Assembly: GCA_964579765.1 (NCBI GenBank)
Contig: CAZOIK010000115.1
Span: 1-19,949 of the forward strand
Origin: DATNBT01 sp964579765
GTDB lineage: Bacteria; Acidobacteriota; Vicinamibacteria; Vicinamibacterales; CAVVIG01
Direction: 5' to 3'
Length of the DNA stretch: 19,949 nucleotides
This document shows positions 8,864 through 15,945 of the stretch, one piece after another. Made by a program: the position numbers and the translations under genes. Each line of letters begins with the position of its first letter. Position 1 is the stretch's first letter. The notes under the pieces were generated by a model that saw only the letters and a program-made list of their open reading frames with translations, made no database searches and had not been told where the DNA came from.

Positions 8864-9670
8864 ATGGCGTATCGATATCTTCTCGGCGACTCGAGGCGCG
8901 AGTCCGCGCGGCTGCGTCAGCAGGCGCGCGTGTGGGATCCGACGGCGCTTGCGCTGTTCGATCGGCTGAAGGTCGCGAAGGGCTGGCGCGTGCTGGAAAT
9001 CGGCCCGGGGCAGGGCTCGCTGCACATGGCCCTCCGCCGGCGCGTCCACGGACCCGTCGACGCCGTCGAGCCGTCGGGCACGTTTGCCCACGCCCTTCGC
9101 TCGCGCTGCAGGCGCGACGGGCGTGGCGAGGGAAGGCTCTGGCAGTGCCATCTGATCGACGCGCCGCTGCCGCGTGACACCTACGATCTGATCTTCGCGC
9201 GCTGGGTCTTCTTGTTCCTGCCGGATCCGCTCGCGCACCTGAACCGGCTTGTCGCCGCGCTCAAGCCCGGCGGACGGCTCGCCGTCGAGGACTACTGCCG
9301 GCTGACGCTGCGGATGGTGCCCGAACCGCCCGAGTGGGACAACTTCCTCGACGCCGACCTCGCGTTCTTCAGGACGCAGGGCGGCGACGCCAACATCGGC
9401 GCGCGCTTGCCGGCGCTGTACCGCAAGGCCGGACTCGACCTCGTCGAAGTCACGCCGACGACGAAGGTCGGGCGACCCGGATCGCCGGAGTGGACGTGGC
9501 TGTCGGCCTACTTCCTCGGCATCCTGCCGCGCTACGCGGGACTGCGCCCCTTCACGCCGCGGCAGGCCGCGTCGCTGCGCCGCCACTGGCTCGCCGCCGC
9601 GACGAGCAAGACCTCACTGCTCATCTCGCCCACCGTCCTCGACGTCGTCGGGCGGAAGCCACGGCGTTAG
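8864..9670 (+). CDS. Class I SAM-dependent methyltransferase
   Basis: 268 residues. The Rossmann-type SAM-binding core is clear: motif I VLEIGPGQG (43-51), an acidic end to the next strand (DAVEPSG), motif post-II DLIFARWVFLFLPDP and motif III LKPGGRLAVEDY. The pattern is that of the UbiE/methyltransferase-11 group acting on small molecules or lipids; the C-terminal third, which would set the substrate, was not recognised. No signal peptide. The ATG follows a palindromic repeat by 7 nt and has no ribosome site. It runs in the direction of the transporter genes, so co-transcription is possible. Its stop codon overlaps, tail to tail, that of the next gene on the other strand. Confidence 0.92.
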   Translation: MAYRYLLGDSRRESARLRQQARVWDPTALALFDRLKVAKGWRVLEIGPGQGSLHMALRRRVHGPVDAVEPSGTFAHALRSRCRRDGRGEGRLWQCHLIDAPLPRDTYDLIFARWVFLFLPDPLAHLNRLVAALKPGGRLAVEDYCRLTLRMVPEPPEWDNFLDADLAFFRTQGGDANIGARLPALYRKAGLDLVEVTPTTKVGRPGSPEWTWLSAYFLGILPRYAGLRPFTPRQAASLRRHWLAAATSKTSLLISPTVLDVVGRKPRR

Positions 9671-10626
9671 CGCGCCGCCTGCGCGCAGATCCGCCGCATC
9701 GTCCCGCTCGTTGACGGATCGGCGGCCGGGTCTTCCGACGCGGGAGCGGACGGATCGAGCACGAGCTCGAGCCTCAACCACCAGTGCGGCTTGTACACCG
9801 CGTCAATGGGAACGCCCGCCATGTCGCCGCGCGCGCCGTAGGTGATCTCGAAATCGGTTCTCGCACCGGACGCACGGCTGTGGATCGAGAAGACGGCGTG
9901 GATGACGTCGCCGGCGCGGTGGACGTCGTGGACGGCCAGATCGTAGACGTTCCCTTTGTACACGTACGCCGTGACGAGCGGGCCGCGCGGCGCAGCAGCG
10001 ATCGTCTCGTCGATCAGGTGCGTCACCGCCGCGAGGAAGCCCGGCTCCGATCCGCTCGGGCGCGCGATGCGGCTGTGGTGCCAGCGCGCGGAGCCGAGCA
10101 GGTCGAGCAGGCGCGGCAGGTCTCGGTACGACAGCGTTGACGATCCACGAACGGTCGTCGTCCACGAGTCGTCCGCGCCGGCTGTCACGACCGAGCAGAT
10201 GGCCCCGAACGCCGCGGGGCCCGCGCCTTCGGCCAGCCGTCTCTCGCCTTCCTTCAGCGACTTGACGTCGCCGAGCGTCCGGAGCCCGAAGACGCTGGCC
10301 TCGTCGCCGCTGGCCGCCTCGCGGATGTAGCCCCACTGATTCAGGCCGCGCGCCCGTCGCGGATCCGTTCCGATCAGCAGGCTGTTGACGTGCGTGCCGC
10401 CCTCAGGCGTTGACGTGAGGCGCGCGCTGCCGACATCGTCGCTCCCGACCCAGACGAAGAGGAACCGGACTTTCGCGACGATTCGATAGCGACGGACTGG
10501 CGCAGACGAGCTCGGCTGTTCACGACGGGCGCTCGAAGACTGCGCCCGTTCGGCGGCCATCCGGCCGGGCACCGCCAGCGCGAGCGCCACGGCACAGGTC
10601 CACGCGAGGGCGTTGACGCGCTTCAC
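9667..10626 (-). CDS. Secreted protein of unknown function (possibly DUF3108-like)
   Basis: 319 residues from a GTG at 10626, giving a signal peptide (KRVNALAWTCAVALALAVPGRMAAE). The mature protein begins with a low-complexity Ser/Arg linker (about 29-44), then a beta-rich region: YRIVAKVRFLFVWVGSDDVG and, near the C-terminus, VPIDAVYKPHWWLRLELVLD. This layout (a beta-strand repeat with a late aromatic strand) faintly recalls DUF3108 outer-envelope proteins, but I do not recognise it with confidence. It lies 31 bp downstream of the DUF486 gene and is probably last in that operon. It ends tail-to-tail with the methyltransferase, with four bases shared, leaving no room for a separate terminator. 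Confidence 0.8.
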   Translation of the reverse strand: MKRVNALAWTCAVALALAVPGRMAAERAQSSSARREQPSSSAPVRRYRIVAKVRFLFVWVGSDDVGSARLTSTPEGGTHVNSLLIGTDPRRARGLNQWGYIREAASGDEASVFGLRTLGDVKSLKEGERRLAEGAGPAAFGAICSVVTAGADDSWTTTVRGSSTLSYRDLPRLLDLLGSARWHHSRIARPSGSEPGFLAAVTHLIDETIAAAPRGPLVTAYVYKGNVYDLAVHDVHRAGDVIHAVFSIHSRASGARTDFEITYGARGDMAGVPIDAVYKPHWWLRLELVLDPSAPASEDPAADPSTSGTMRRICAQAAR

Positions 10627-10657
10627 GCGAGTTCAACGGCAGCAAGAATCGGCCCAT

Positions 10658-11005
10658 CTACGCGCGAAAGATGAAGTAGACCGCCCCCATGAGACAGAAG
10701 CCGGCCCAGAGAAAGTCGAGCTTGATGGGTTGCTTCATATAGAGGATCGCGAACGGCACGAAGACGCTGAGCGTGATGACCTCCTGCATGATCTTCAGCT
10801 GCGAGAGATTCAGCACGTCGTTGCCGATGCGGTTGGCCGGCACCTGCAGCGTGTACTCGAAGAACGCAATCCCCCAGCTCACCAGGATGGCGACGATGAG
10901 CGGCTTGCCGCGCAGGTTCTTCAGGTGCGCGTACCAGGCGAACGTCATGAAGATGTTCGAACACACGAGCAAACCAGCCGACGCGGCGACTTCGACGAAA
11001 TTCAC
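10658..11005 (-). CDS. DMT-superfamily small membrane protein (DUF486)
   Basis: 115 residues, the usual DUF486 length. The start is GTG 11005: GGAG lies 5 nt upstream and family similarity begins at once (NFVEVAASAGLLVCSNIFMT); the frame is open further upstream but that part overlaps the SDR gene on the same strand. Four membrane helices are predicted (about 6-24, 33-50, 73-90, 95-113), with the conserved FAWYAHLKN, WGIAFFEYTLQVPANRIG and LKIMQEVITL blocks. DUF486 belongs with the drug/metabolite transporter clan; its substrate is not established. It probably works as a dimer, as other four-helix DMT proteins do (inference). It follows the SDR gene after a 55-bp spacer that contains a heptad repeat. 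Confidence 0.93.
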   Translation of the reverse strand: MNFVEVAASAGLLVCSNIFMTFAWYAHLKNLRGKPLIVAILVSWGIAFFEYTLQVPANRIGNDVLNLSQLKIMQEVITLSVFVPFAILYMKQPIKLDFLWAGFCLMGAVYFIFRA

Positions 11006-11014
11006 GGGCGCTCC

Positions 11015-11063
11015 ATGACTGATGACTGACGACTCTGGACTGGAGACTGGAGACTGGAGACTA
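11015..11063. repeat. Degenerate 7-bp tandem repeat, seven units
   Basis: Seven consecutive heptads: ATGACTG, ATGACTG, ACGACTC, TGGACTG, GAGACTG, GAGACTG, GAGACTA (core GACTG; the last three nearly identical). It fills the SDR/DUF486 gap and covers the SDR stop codon (11061-11063). Unit length and lack of spacers exclude CRISPR. Confidence 0.85.
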
Positions 11064-11837
11064 CAGCGTCCTCGTCTGCCCCCCGTCGATGTCGAGCAAC
11101 GCGCCGTGGCAGTAGCCGCAGGCCGATGGCGACGCGAGAAACGCGACCGCGGCGGCGATTTCAGCGGGATCGCCGAAGCGGGCAATGCCGGTGGCCTTGG
11201 CGAGCTGCGACTCGGCCTGCGCCGCCGGCAGCTTGTGCTCGTCCATGAAGTTCTTCAACCGCACCTGCAGCCGCTCGGTCTTGATGAATCCGGGGTTGAT
11301 CGCGTTGACGCGCACGCCGTCCTTCACGCCGCGGTCGGCCATCGCCTTGGTGAACAGCCGGAACGCCGCGTTGACGCTGCCGCCGATCGCGAACTCGGCG
11401 CTGCCCGTCCGCCCGCCCACGCCGATGATGTTGACGATGGAGCCCTTGCTCGCCATGAGCGGCTTCCAGGCGGCCCGCGTGAGGCGCATTGCGCCGAAGA
11501 ACTTCAACGCAAACCCGTCCTCCCAGTCCGCATCCGTCAACTCGAAGAAGTCGCCGCGCTTGGTCGCGCCGGCGTTGTTGACGAGCACGTCGATCGCGCC
11601 GAACTTCTTCATCGTCGCGTCCACGACGGCCTGGGCGGCGTCAGGTTTGCGGAGATCGACGGCCTGGACGAACACGTCGGTGCCGAGCGCCTTCGCGAGA
11701 TCCTCGAGTTGATCCTTCGATCGCGCGGCGACCGAGAGCTTCATGCCTTCCCCGGCGAGCGTCTGGGCGATGGCGCGGCCAATGCCGCGGCTCGCGCCGG
11801 TGACGATCGCGACTTTTCCGGTGAGATTGAGATTCAT
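11061..11837 (-). CDS. SDR-family protein lacking the catalytic tetrad
   Basis: 258 residues, a classical-length SDR with the NAD(P)-binding motif TGASRGIG (13-20) and NNAG (87-90), plus NPGF (181-184) after the active site. The active site is altered: aligning SAEFAIGGSVNAAFRLFTKA with the usual YxxxK block puts Gly152 at Tyr and Asn156 at Lys, Gly139 at the catalytic Ser, and Lys112 near the usual Asn. Cofactor binding is probably kept, normal hydride-transfer catalysis is doubtful. An SDR subgroup with a GNA or VNA in this place exists, so this may be a subfamily trait. There is no ribosome site; TAGACT lies 8 nt before ATG 11837. DUF486 and the unknown secreted protein follow. Confidence 0.93.
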   Translation of the reverse strand: MNLNLTGKVAIVTGASRGIGRAIAQTLAGEGMKLSVAARSKDQLEDLAKALGTDVFVQAVDLRKPDAAQAVVDATMKKFGAIDVLVNNAGATKRGDFFELTDADWEDGFALKFFGAMRLTRAAWKPLMASKGSIVNIIGVGGRTGSAEFAIGGSVNAAFRLFTKAMADRGVKDGVRVNAINPGFIKTERLQVRLKNFMDEHKLPAAQAESQLAKATGIARFGDPAEIAAAVAFLASPSACGYCHGALLDIDGGQTRTL

Positions 11838-11845
11838 GGCCGAAA

Positions 11846-11851
11846 AGTCTA
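11846..11851 (-). promoter_or_regulatory. Candidate -10 element of the SDR-DUF486 operon
   Basis: TAGACT on the minus strand, 8 nt before ATG 11837, in the 45-bp gap after the upstream small gene. Spacing suggests a leaderless transcript. No clear -35 box was seen. Confidence 0.35.
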
Positions 11852-11882
11852 CACGGCAGACCTAAAAATCCGCACTACGTGA

Positions 11883-12272
11883 TCACCGCGGACGTTTGAG
11901 GAGCGCGGTCGCACCGCCGTTGGAAGACGGCAGCACGGCGACGGCCTCCCAGCCCTCTGTGCCCGCGCGCTCGAGCGCGCGCGCCGGGTCGGCGTCCGCA
12001 GGCAGCGGGACGGAGCGGTACTCCCACGCCTGTCTCGCCCGCGCCGCGATGAGCGGATTCGCGGGATCCACACGCACCGGCACGGCGTCGTTCTGGATCA
12101 GCACCGGCACGGCTTCCGCCCGGCTGCGGTTCTCGACCCAGACCCTGGCCTGCGTCATCTCACCCGGCCGGCTCGGTGCCTGCGCCTGAGACTGCGCGGC
12201 GACGATGACGGCCGTGCCGGCGGCCACGGCCAGCAGCGACCAGAACGATAACGACGGGAGGCGTGGCGACAT
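11883..12272 (-). CDS. Small exported protein with DUF4177-like C-terminus
   Basis: 129 residues. An N-terminal hydrophobic stretch (about 8-27, SFWSLLAVAAGTAVIVAAQS) is a signal peptide or anchor. The C-terminal half reads WEYRSVPLPAD...LERAGTEGWEAVAVLP, which matches the DUF4177 pattern (a WEY strand, then a helix ending in EGWE). The role of DUF4177 is unknown. The start is supported by AAAGGAG 9 nt upstream, located inside the end of the SDR gene, 3 bp away, so it is translated from the SDR transcript. It has no catalytic motif that I can see. Confidence 0.82.
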   Translation of the reverse strand: MSPRLPSLSFWSLLAVAAGTAVIVAAQSQAQAPSRPGEMTQARVWVENRSRAEAVPVLIQNDAVPVRVDPANPLIAARARQAWEYRSVPLPADADPARALERAGTEGWEAVAVLPSSNGGATALLKRPR

Positions 12273-12275
12273 GAC

Positions 12276-13295
12276 TTACTTCTCCTTTGCGCGCCGAGCG
12301 CGCCGTGGCACCTTCGCGGCGAACGCGCGCGTCCGTCTGGACAGCGCCGCGAGCCATCGGGTCTGGATCGCACCGCCGGCCCTGAAATACTCGAGGAAGT
12401 CCTCGGGAAATTCCGACCAGTCGATCGTGTGCCGTCCCCAGTCTGGCCGGCGTCGATCGACGTCGGTGAACCCGTACTCGCGCGCCAGTTCCCACGAGCT
12501 CAAGAGCTGACCGGTCTTTCTGATGACGTTTGAATCGGCGGCGAGCGCGGCAACTGCGCGGCCGACGTACAGCGGCGTTTCCGAGACGGCGAAGTTGCTG
12601 TCCTTCGAGATGCCGTCACGCCAGGTCGCCTCGGTGACGCCGAAGTGCTCGAGCATCCGTTCCGATCGCAGGAAGCCGGGCGTCAGCGATACCGCGGCAA
12701 CGCCGTGCGACCTGAGCTCGGAGGCCATGTTGATCGCCAACCCCTTGAGCGCGAGCTTCACGACCTGTGCCAACGGATTGCCGCCGGCGCTCAACAGGTC
12801 GCTTTCGGTGACTTCGACGATGAGGCCGCGGCGGTCGCGCGTCATCACGCGCGCGGCGTGCTTCGCCGTGACGATGTGCGACAGCAGCGACTGCTCGAAG
12901 ACGGCGGTCGCGTTCGTCAGATCGGCCGTCCAGAACCAGCCGTACTGGCCCATCAGCGGGCTCTCGCCGCCGACGCTGTCGGCCAGCACGTCGAGCCGGC
13001 CATGCTCGCGATCGACGCGCGCGAAGAGCGCCTCGACCTCCGGCTCCCTCGTGTGATCGACGCGGACGGCGATCGCCGTGCCGCCTGCGGCGTTGATCAT
13101 CTCCGCCGTCTCGTCGATCGTTTCCGGTCGGTTATACGGCGACGGCGCGCCGTGCACGCTGCGGCCGGTGCAGTACACGATCGCGCCGGCGTCGCCCAAT
13201 GCTCGCGCGATGCCGCGGCCGGCGCCGCGCGTCGCGCCGGCGACGACGGCCACACGCCCCGCCAGGCGCTTCCTGATTTGTCGTGTCTTCGCCAT
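12276..13295 (-). CDS. DHRS1-like SDR protein without the catalytic tyrosine
   Basis: 339 residues, longer than classical SDRs because of a C-terminal tail rich in Arg/Lys (about 311-339). The N-terminal GATRGAGRGIA motif (20-30) and the inserted loop CTGRSVHGAP...YNRPETIDETAE resemble the DHRS1-like group, as do LTPGFLRSERMLEHFGVTE (204-222). In that group the active site reads YDLAK; here NPLAQVVKLALKGL places Ala176 at the Tyr and Lys180 at the Lys. The NNAG-type motif is also changed (LADSVGGE). Catalysis by the standard mechanism is therefore unlikely; the substrate is unknown. ATG 13295 lacks a ribosome site; TAGTAT is 11 nt upstream. It shares a 22-bp gap with a divergent gene and leads the small exported protein. 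Confidence 0.92.
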   Translation of the reverse strand: MAKTRQIRKRLAGRVAVVAGATRGAGRGIARALGDAGAIVYCTGRSVHGAPSPYNRPETIDETAEMINAAGGTAIAVRVDHTREPEVEALFARVDREHGRLDVLADSVGGESPLMGQYGWFWTADLTNATAVFEQSLLSHIVTAKHAARVMTRDRRGLIVEVTESDLLSAGGNPLAQVVKLALKGLAINMASELRSHGVAAVSLTPGFLRSERMLEHFGVTEATWRDGISKDSNFAVSETPLYVGRAVAALAADSNVIRKTGQLLSSWELAREYGFTDVDRRRPDWGRHTIDWSEFPEDFLEYFRAGGAIQTRWLAALSRRTRAFAAKVPRRARRAKEK

Positions 13296-13305
13296 AGAGG
13301 GCCGT

Positions 13306-13312
13306 CATACTA
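13306..13312. promoter_or_regulatory. Shared -10 region for two divergent genes
   Basis: CATACTA: on the plus strand CATACT ends 6 nt before ATG 13318, and on the minus strand TAGTAT ends 11 nt before ATG 13295. The full gap between the two start codons is 22 bp, so any upstream promoter elements must lie inside the opposite gene. Confidence 0.35.
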
Positions 13313-13317
13313 CCGCA

Positions 13318-13674
13318 ATGGTGGACGTGACGATCACCGGCGATCGCGCAGTGTTCGAGGTCGAGGGGATCCACAAACTCTGGTCGCTGCGCAGCCGGCT
13401 CGAGATTCCGCTCGCGCACGTCACCGACGTGGAGATCAACCACGATCAGGTCGGCAAGTGGTGGCACGGGATCAAGCTGCTCGGCACGGACGCGCCGCCC
13501 GTGTTCGTGGCCGGCACCTTCTTCTACCACCGCGAGCTGGTGTTCTGGGACGTGCACGACGTGAGCAGCACGATCGTCGTCTCGCTCGAGCACGAGTTCT
13601 ACAAGAAGCTGATCGTCGAGGTGAGCGATCCCGTGTCAACCACGCGGATGCTCAAGACGGCGCTCGGCCGCTGA
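13318..13674 (+). CDS. Small protein with bacterial PH-like domain
   Basis: 118 residues from ATG 13318; the open frame reaches further upstream but that part shadows the divergent SDR. The protein is almost wholly beta: VDVTITGDRAVFEV, then WSLRSRLEIPLAHVTDVEI, GIKLLGTDAPPVFVAGTFF, REFW-like ELVFWDVHD, and TIVVSLEHEFYKKLIVEVSDP before a short C-terminal helix. This order (LEIPL, GT, AGTF, FWDV, V-E-L-Y) fits a family of small actinobacterial and acidobacterial PH-like proteins. No signal peptide or membrane segment. The function is unknown; related domains bind lipids or protein partners. It is a single-gene unit, tail to tail with the amidohydrolase 33 bp away. Confidence 0.85.
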   Translation: MVDVTITGDRAVFEVEGIHKLWSLRSRLEIPLAHVTDVEINHDQVGKWWHGIKLLGTDAPPVFVAGTFFYHRELVFWDVHDVSSTIVVSLEHEFYKKLIVEVSDPVSTTRMLKTALGR

Positions 13675-13707
13675 CCCGCGTGCCTTCGCAGGACGACCTG
13701 TTCAGGG

Positions 13708-15318
13708 TCACCGCTCGAGGCCGGCGAACGGGCCGGCGGCGTAGACGACGCGCCCGCCGACCATCGTGAGCAGCGACTCGATCGTGTGGACGTCGCCGAC
13801 CGGCACCGTCAGATAGTCCTTCGACAACACGGCGAGATCGGCGTCCTTGCCCGGCTCGAGCGAGCCGCGCGTCGTCTCGTCGAACGAGAACCACGCGCTG
13901 CCGAGCGTGTAGAAGCGAAGTGCGTCCAGCCGGCTCGCCGTCTCCTCCGGCCCGCGAATCGCGTGGCCGCTGACCGTCGTCCCGTCGAGAAACCACTGCA
14001 ACGAGGTGAACGGGTTGTACGACGCGACGCGGTGCGCGTCGGTGCCCGCGCCGACGGGCACCCCGATCTTCTCCGCCGTCTCGACCGGCGGCACGCGCCG
14101 CGCCGCCGCCGCGCCCGCCTGCTGCACATAGCCGTCGCCGCCGAAGTACATCGCGTCCTGCACGGTCCAGCCCATGCCGAGCGCCTTCATCCGCCGCAGG
14201 CTCGCCTCCGACGCGTCGTTCAGGTGCGCGATCGACCAGCGCAGCCCGCCGATCGGCGTCTCGCGATTCACGCGCTCGAAGATATCCAGGAGCTGGCCGA
14301 CCGACGCGTCGCTGTTCCAGTGCATCGTCAGCGTCAGGCCGCGATCGGCGGCCCACTTGACGATCTCGTAGTACTTCGCCTTCTGCTCGTCGGTCGGCCG
14401 GTTGTTGTTGTTCATCGCGGCGGTGATGCGCTCGCCCAGACCGCCGAAGCGCAGCATGTCGTCGCCGAAGCCCTGCGGCAACAGAGCGACGAGGTTCTTG
14501 ATCTCGTCGAACTCGGCGCCTGGCGTCTGGCCGCAGAGGGTGTAGACGACGCGAACGGTCATCTCGTGCCGGCGCCAGACCGTGAAGACTGCCTGATAGT
14601 CGTCCGGCGCGAGGTTGTTGCCGCCGGGATCGTACACGCCTGTGATTCCAAGACGGTTCAACTCGCGGAAGAACTTCTTCGTGCCGTCCACCTGCTGGTC
14701 GAACGTCGGCTTCGGGAGCCGGTCGAACAGCGCAATGATCGTCGTCTGGCTGCCGCTGACCGACCCGTCCGGCGCAGTCGTCACGTTCAGCGCCTTGATC
14801 GCACGCGGCGTGAGCATCGCCCAGCCGTAGCCGAGCTGGACGTAGACGGGGTTGTTCGGCGCCGCGGCGACCAGTTCGGCCTGCGCCGGCCGGCGATTCT
14901 CCTTGAACTGGGCGACGTTCCAGCCTCCGGCGACGATCAGCCACGCACCCGGCGTCATCGTGTGCGACGCCGCGGTGATGCGTGCGAGCGCCTCGGTCAG
15001 CGACGTGGCGCCAATCCAGTTGACCTCGGTCGCAAACGTCTCGGCCGCGCGAATCGCGTGCAGGTGCGAGTCGATGAGCCCGGGAATGACCGTCCGGCCC
15101 TGCAGATCGACGATGCGCGAACGCGGTCCGGCCAGCCGGCGCATCTCCGCCGACGTCCCGAGCGCGAGAATCTTGCCGTCGCGGACAGCGATCGCCTGCC
15201 GCGTGGACGACCGCGCATCGACGGTGACGATCTTGCCGTTGACCAGGATCGTGTCGGCGGTCTGCGCGTGCGCGCTGACGGCGACGAACAACACCATCGC
15301 GGTAATGACTAGCTTCAT
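13708..15318 (-). CDS. Secreted YtcJ-type amidohydrolase (amidohydrolase_3)
   Basis: 536 residues from ATG 15318. The N-terminus MKLVITAMVLFVAVSAHAQ is a signal peptide, so it acts outside the cytoplasm. An ATG 11 codons further up would place palindrome-encoded residues before the signal and is rejected. Amidohydrolase features: beta-sandwich LVNGKIVTVD, metal-binding HxH at 85/87 (GLIDSHLHAIR), LTMHWNSDAS, IAHLNDA, and a late GAGTDAHRV Asp, then the closing LEPGKDADLAVLS. The family hydrolyses amides or cyclic amides such as hydantoins; YtcJ-like members are of mostly unknown substrate. It stands alone, with the paired palindrome directly upstream (the ATG abuts it) and no ribosome site. 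Confidence 0.93.
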   Translation of the reverse strand: MKLVITAMVLFVAVSAHAQTADTILVNGKIVTVDARSSTRQAIAVRDGKILALGTSAEMRRLAGPRSRIVDLQGRTVIPGLIDSHLHAIRAAETFATEVNWIGATSLTEALARITAASHTMTPGAWLIVAGGWNVAQFKENRRPAQAELVAAAPNNPVYVQLGYGWAMLTPRAIKALNVTTAPDGSVSGSQTTIIALFDRLPKPTFDQQVDGTKKFFRELNRLGITGVYDPGGNNLAPDDYQAVFTVWRRHEMTVRVVYTLCGQTPGAEFDEIKNLVALLPQGFGDDMLRFGGLGERITAAMNNNNRPTDEQKAKYYEIVKWAADRGLTLTMHWNSDASVGQLLDIFERVNRETPIGGLRWSIAHLNDASEASLRRMKALGMGWTVQDAMYFGGDGYVQQAGAAAARRVPPVETAEKIGVPVGAGTDAHRVASYNPFTSLQWFLDGTTVSGHAIRGPEETASRLDALRFYTLGSAWFSFDETTRGSLEPGKDADLAVLSKDYLTVPVGDVHTIESLLTMVGGRVVYAAGPFAGLER

Positions 15319-15320
15319 AT

Positions 15321-15376
15321 GTAGCGCGGCCCTTTCAGGGCCGCGAATCATCGCGGGCCTGAAAGGCCCGCCCTAC
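15321..15376. repeat. Head-to-head pair of REP-like palindromes (copies 3 and 4)
   Basis: GTAG (15321-15324), stem CGCGGCCCT (15325-15333), TTC, stem AGGGCCGCG (15337-15345), a 7-bp spacer, then GCGGGCCT (15353-15360), GAA, AGGCCCGC (15364-15371) and CTAC (15373-15376). The two copies are inverted relative to each other, with GTAG flanks on the outside. The second CTA is the stop codon of the DinB-like gene; the first copy abuts the amidohydrolase start. Confidence 0.85.
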
Positions 15377-15945
15377 TGAGAATCCGGCCGCTCGCTGACC
15401 GGCTTGTCCGATTTCACCGGCAGCGTCTCGTCGTCGGCTCCGCCGCGGCGATAGATGACGCGCGCGCCGTTGACCGCGAGCCCGCCGGTGTCTGCCGTCG
15501 GCCCGTATGTCGAATACAGCGGCTCGCCCCACAGCCGCAGATAGACGGTGAGCTGCCCGCGATGATGCGCCGAGTGCGCAATTCGCCGCGTCAGCACCCA
15601 CGCGCGCGACCGATCGGCGTCGAAGAACCTCGTCGTCTGCTCGAACCAGTCGTCGGGCCGCAGCGCGAGCGCGTGCAGCCGTTCACCGGAGACCAGCTCG
15701 TAATGCGCCATGAACGCCGGCCGCGTCTCTTCCGCCGGCAGCGCGGGACGGCTGACGTCGATGCCCAGCATGTCGCGCATCCAGTTGTGCTCGCTGACGC
15801 ACTGGTGAACCATGTGCTCGAGCGGCGAGCGCGCCCGCGGCTCTGGACGGAAGCGCATCCGCGCGTCGGGAATCTGCGACCAGACGCCGAGCGTCTTGAG
15901 CCGCTCGGTCCGATACGTCTCGACGAGAAACTCGTAGCGCGACAT
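15373..15945 (-). CDS. DinB-family (four-helix, metal-binding) protein
   Basis: 190 residues from ATG 15945, where family similarity begins (MSRYEFLVETYRTERLKTL); the open upstream frame shadows other genes. DinB-type metal ligands are a His in the second helix (His47 or His53, HMVHQCVSEHNW) and HxxxH at 124/128 in RRIAHSAHHRGQL, the hallmark motif. The helical bundle takes about the first 140 residues; the remaining 50 (GLAVNGARVIYRRGG) are variable. The family includes thiol-dependent transferases (bacillithiol, mycothiol) and many uncharacterised members. Its ATG shares a base with the stop of an upstream DinB remnant (TGATG), and the TAG stop comes from a palindrome flank. Confidence 0.9.
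   Translation of the reverse strand: MSRYEFLVETYRTERLKTLGVWSQIPDARMRFRPEPRARSPLEHMVHQCVSEHNWMRDMLGIDVSRPALPAEETRPAFMAHYELVSGERLHALALRPDDWFEQTTRFFDADRSRAWVLTRRIAHSAHHRGQLTVYLRLWGEPLYSTYGPTADTGGLAVNGARVIYRRGGADDETLPVKSDKPVSERPDSQ

Noticed and set aside
11015..11063. Possible CRISPR-like array
   Set aside because: 7-bp units without spacers; a simple tandem repeat.
13690..13710. GACC...GGTC hairpin between converging genes
   Set aside because: Stem of only four to five pairs with no T-run; too weak to call a terminator.
13786..15312. 508-codon open frame on the plus strand
   Set aside because: Antisense to the amidohydrolase, which has all family motifs; no recognisable domain.
15319..15351. 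Upstream ATG for the amidohydrolase
   Set aside because: Adds residues encoded by the palindrome in front of a normal signal peptide.
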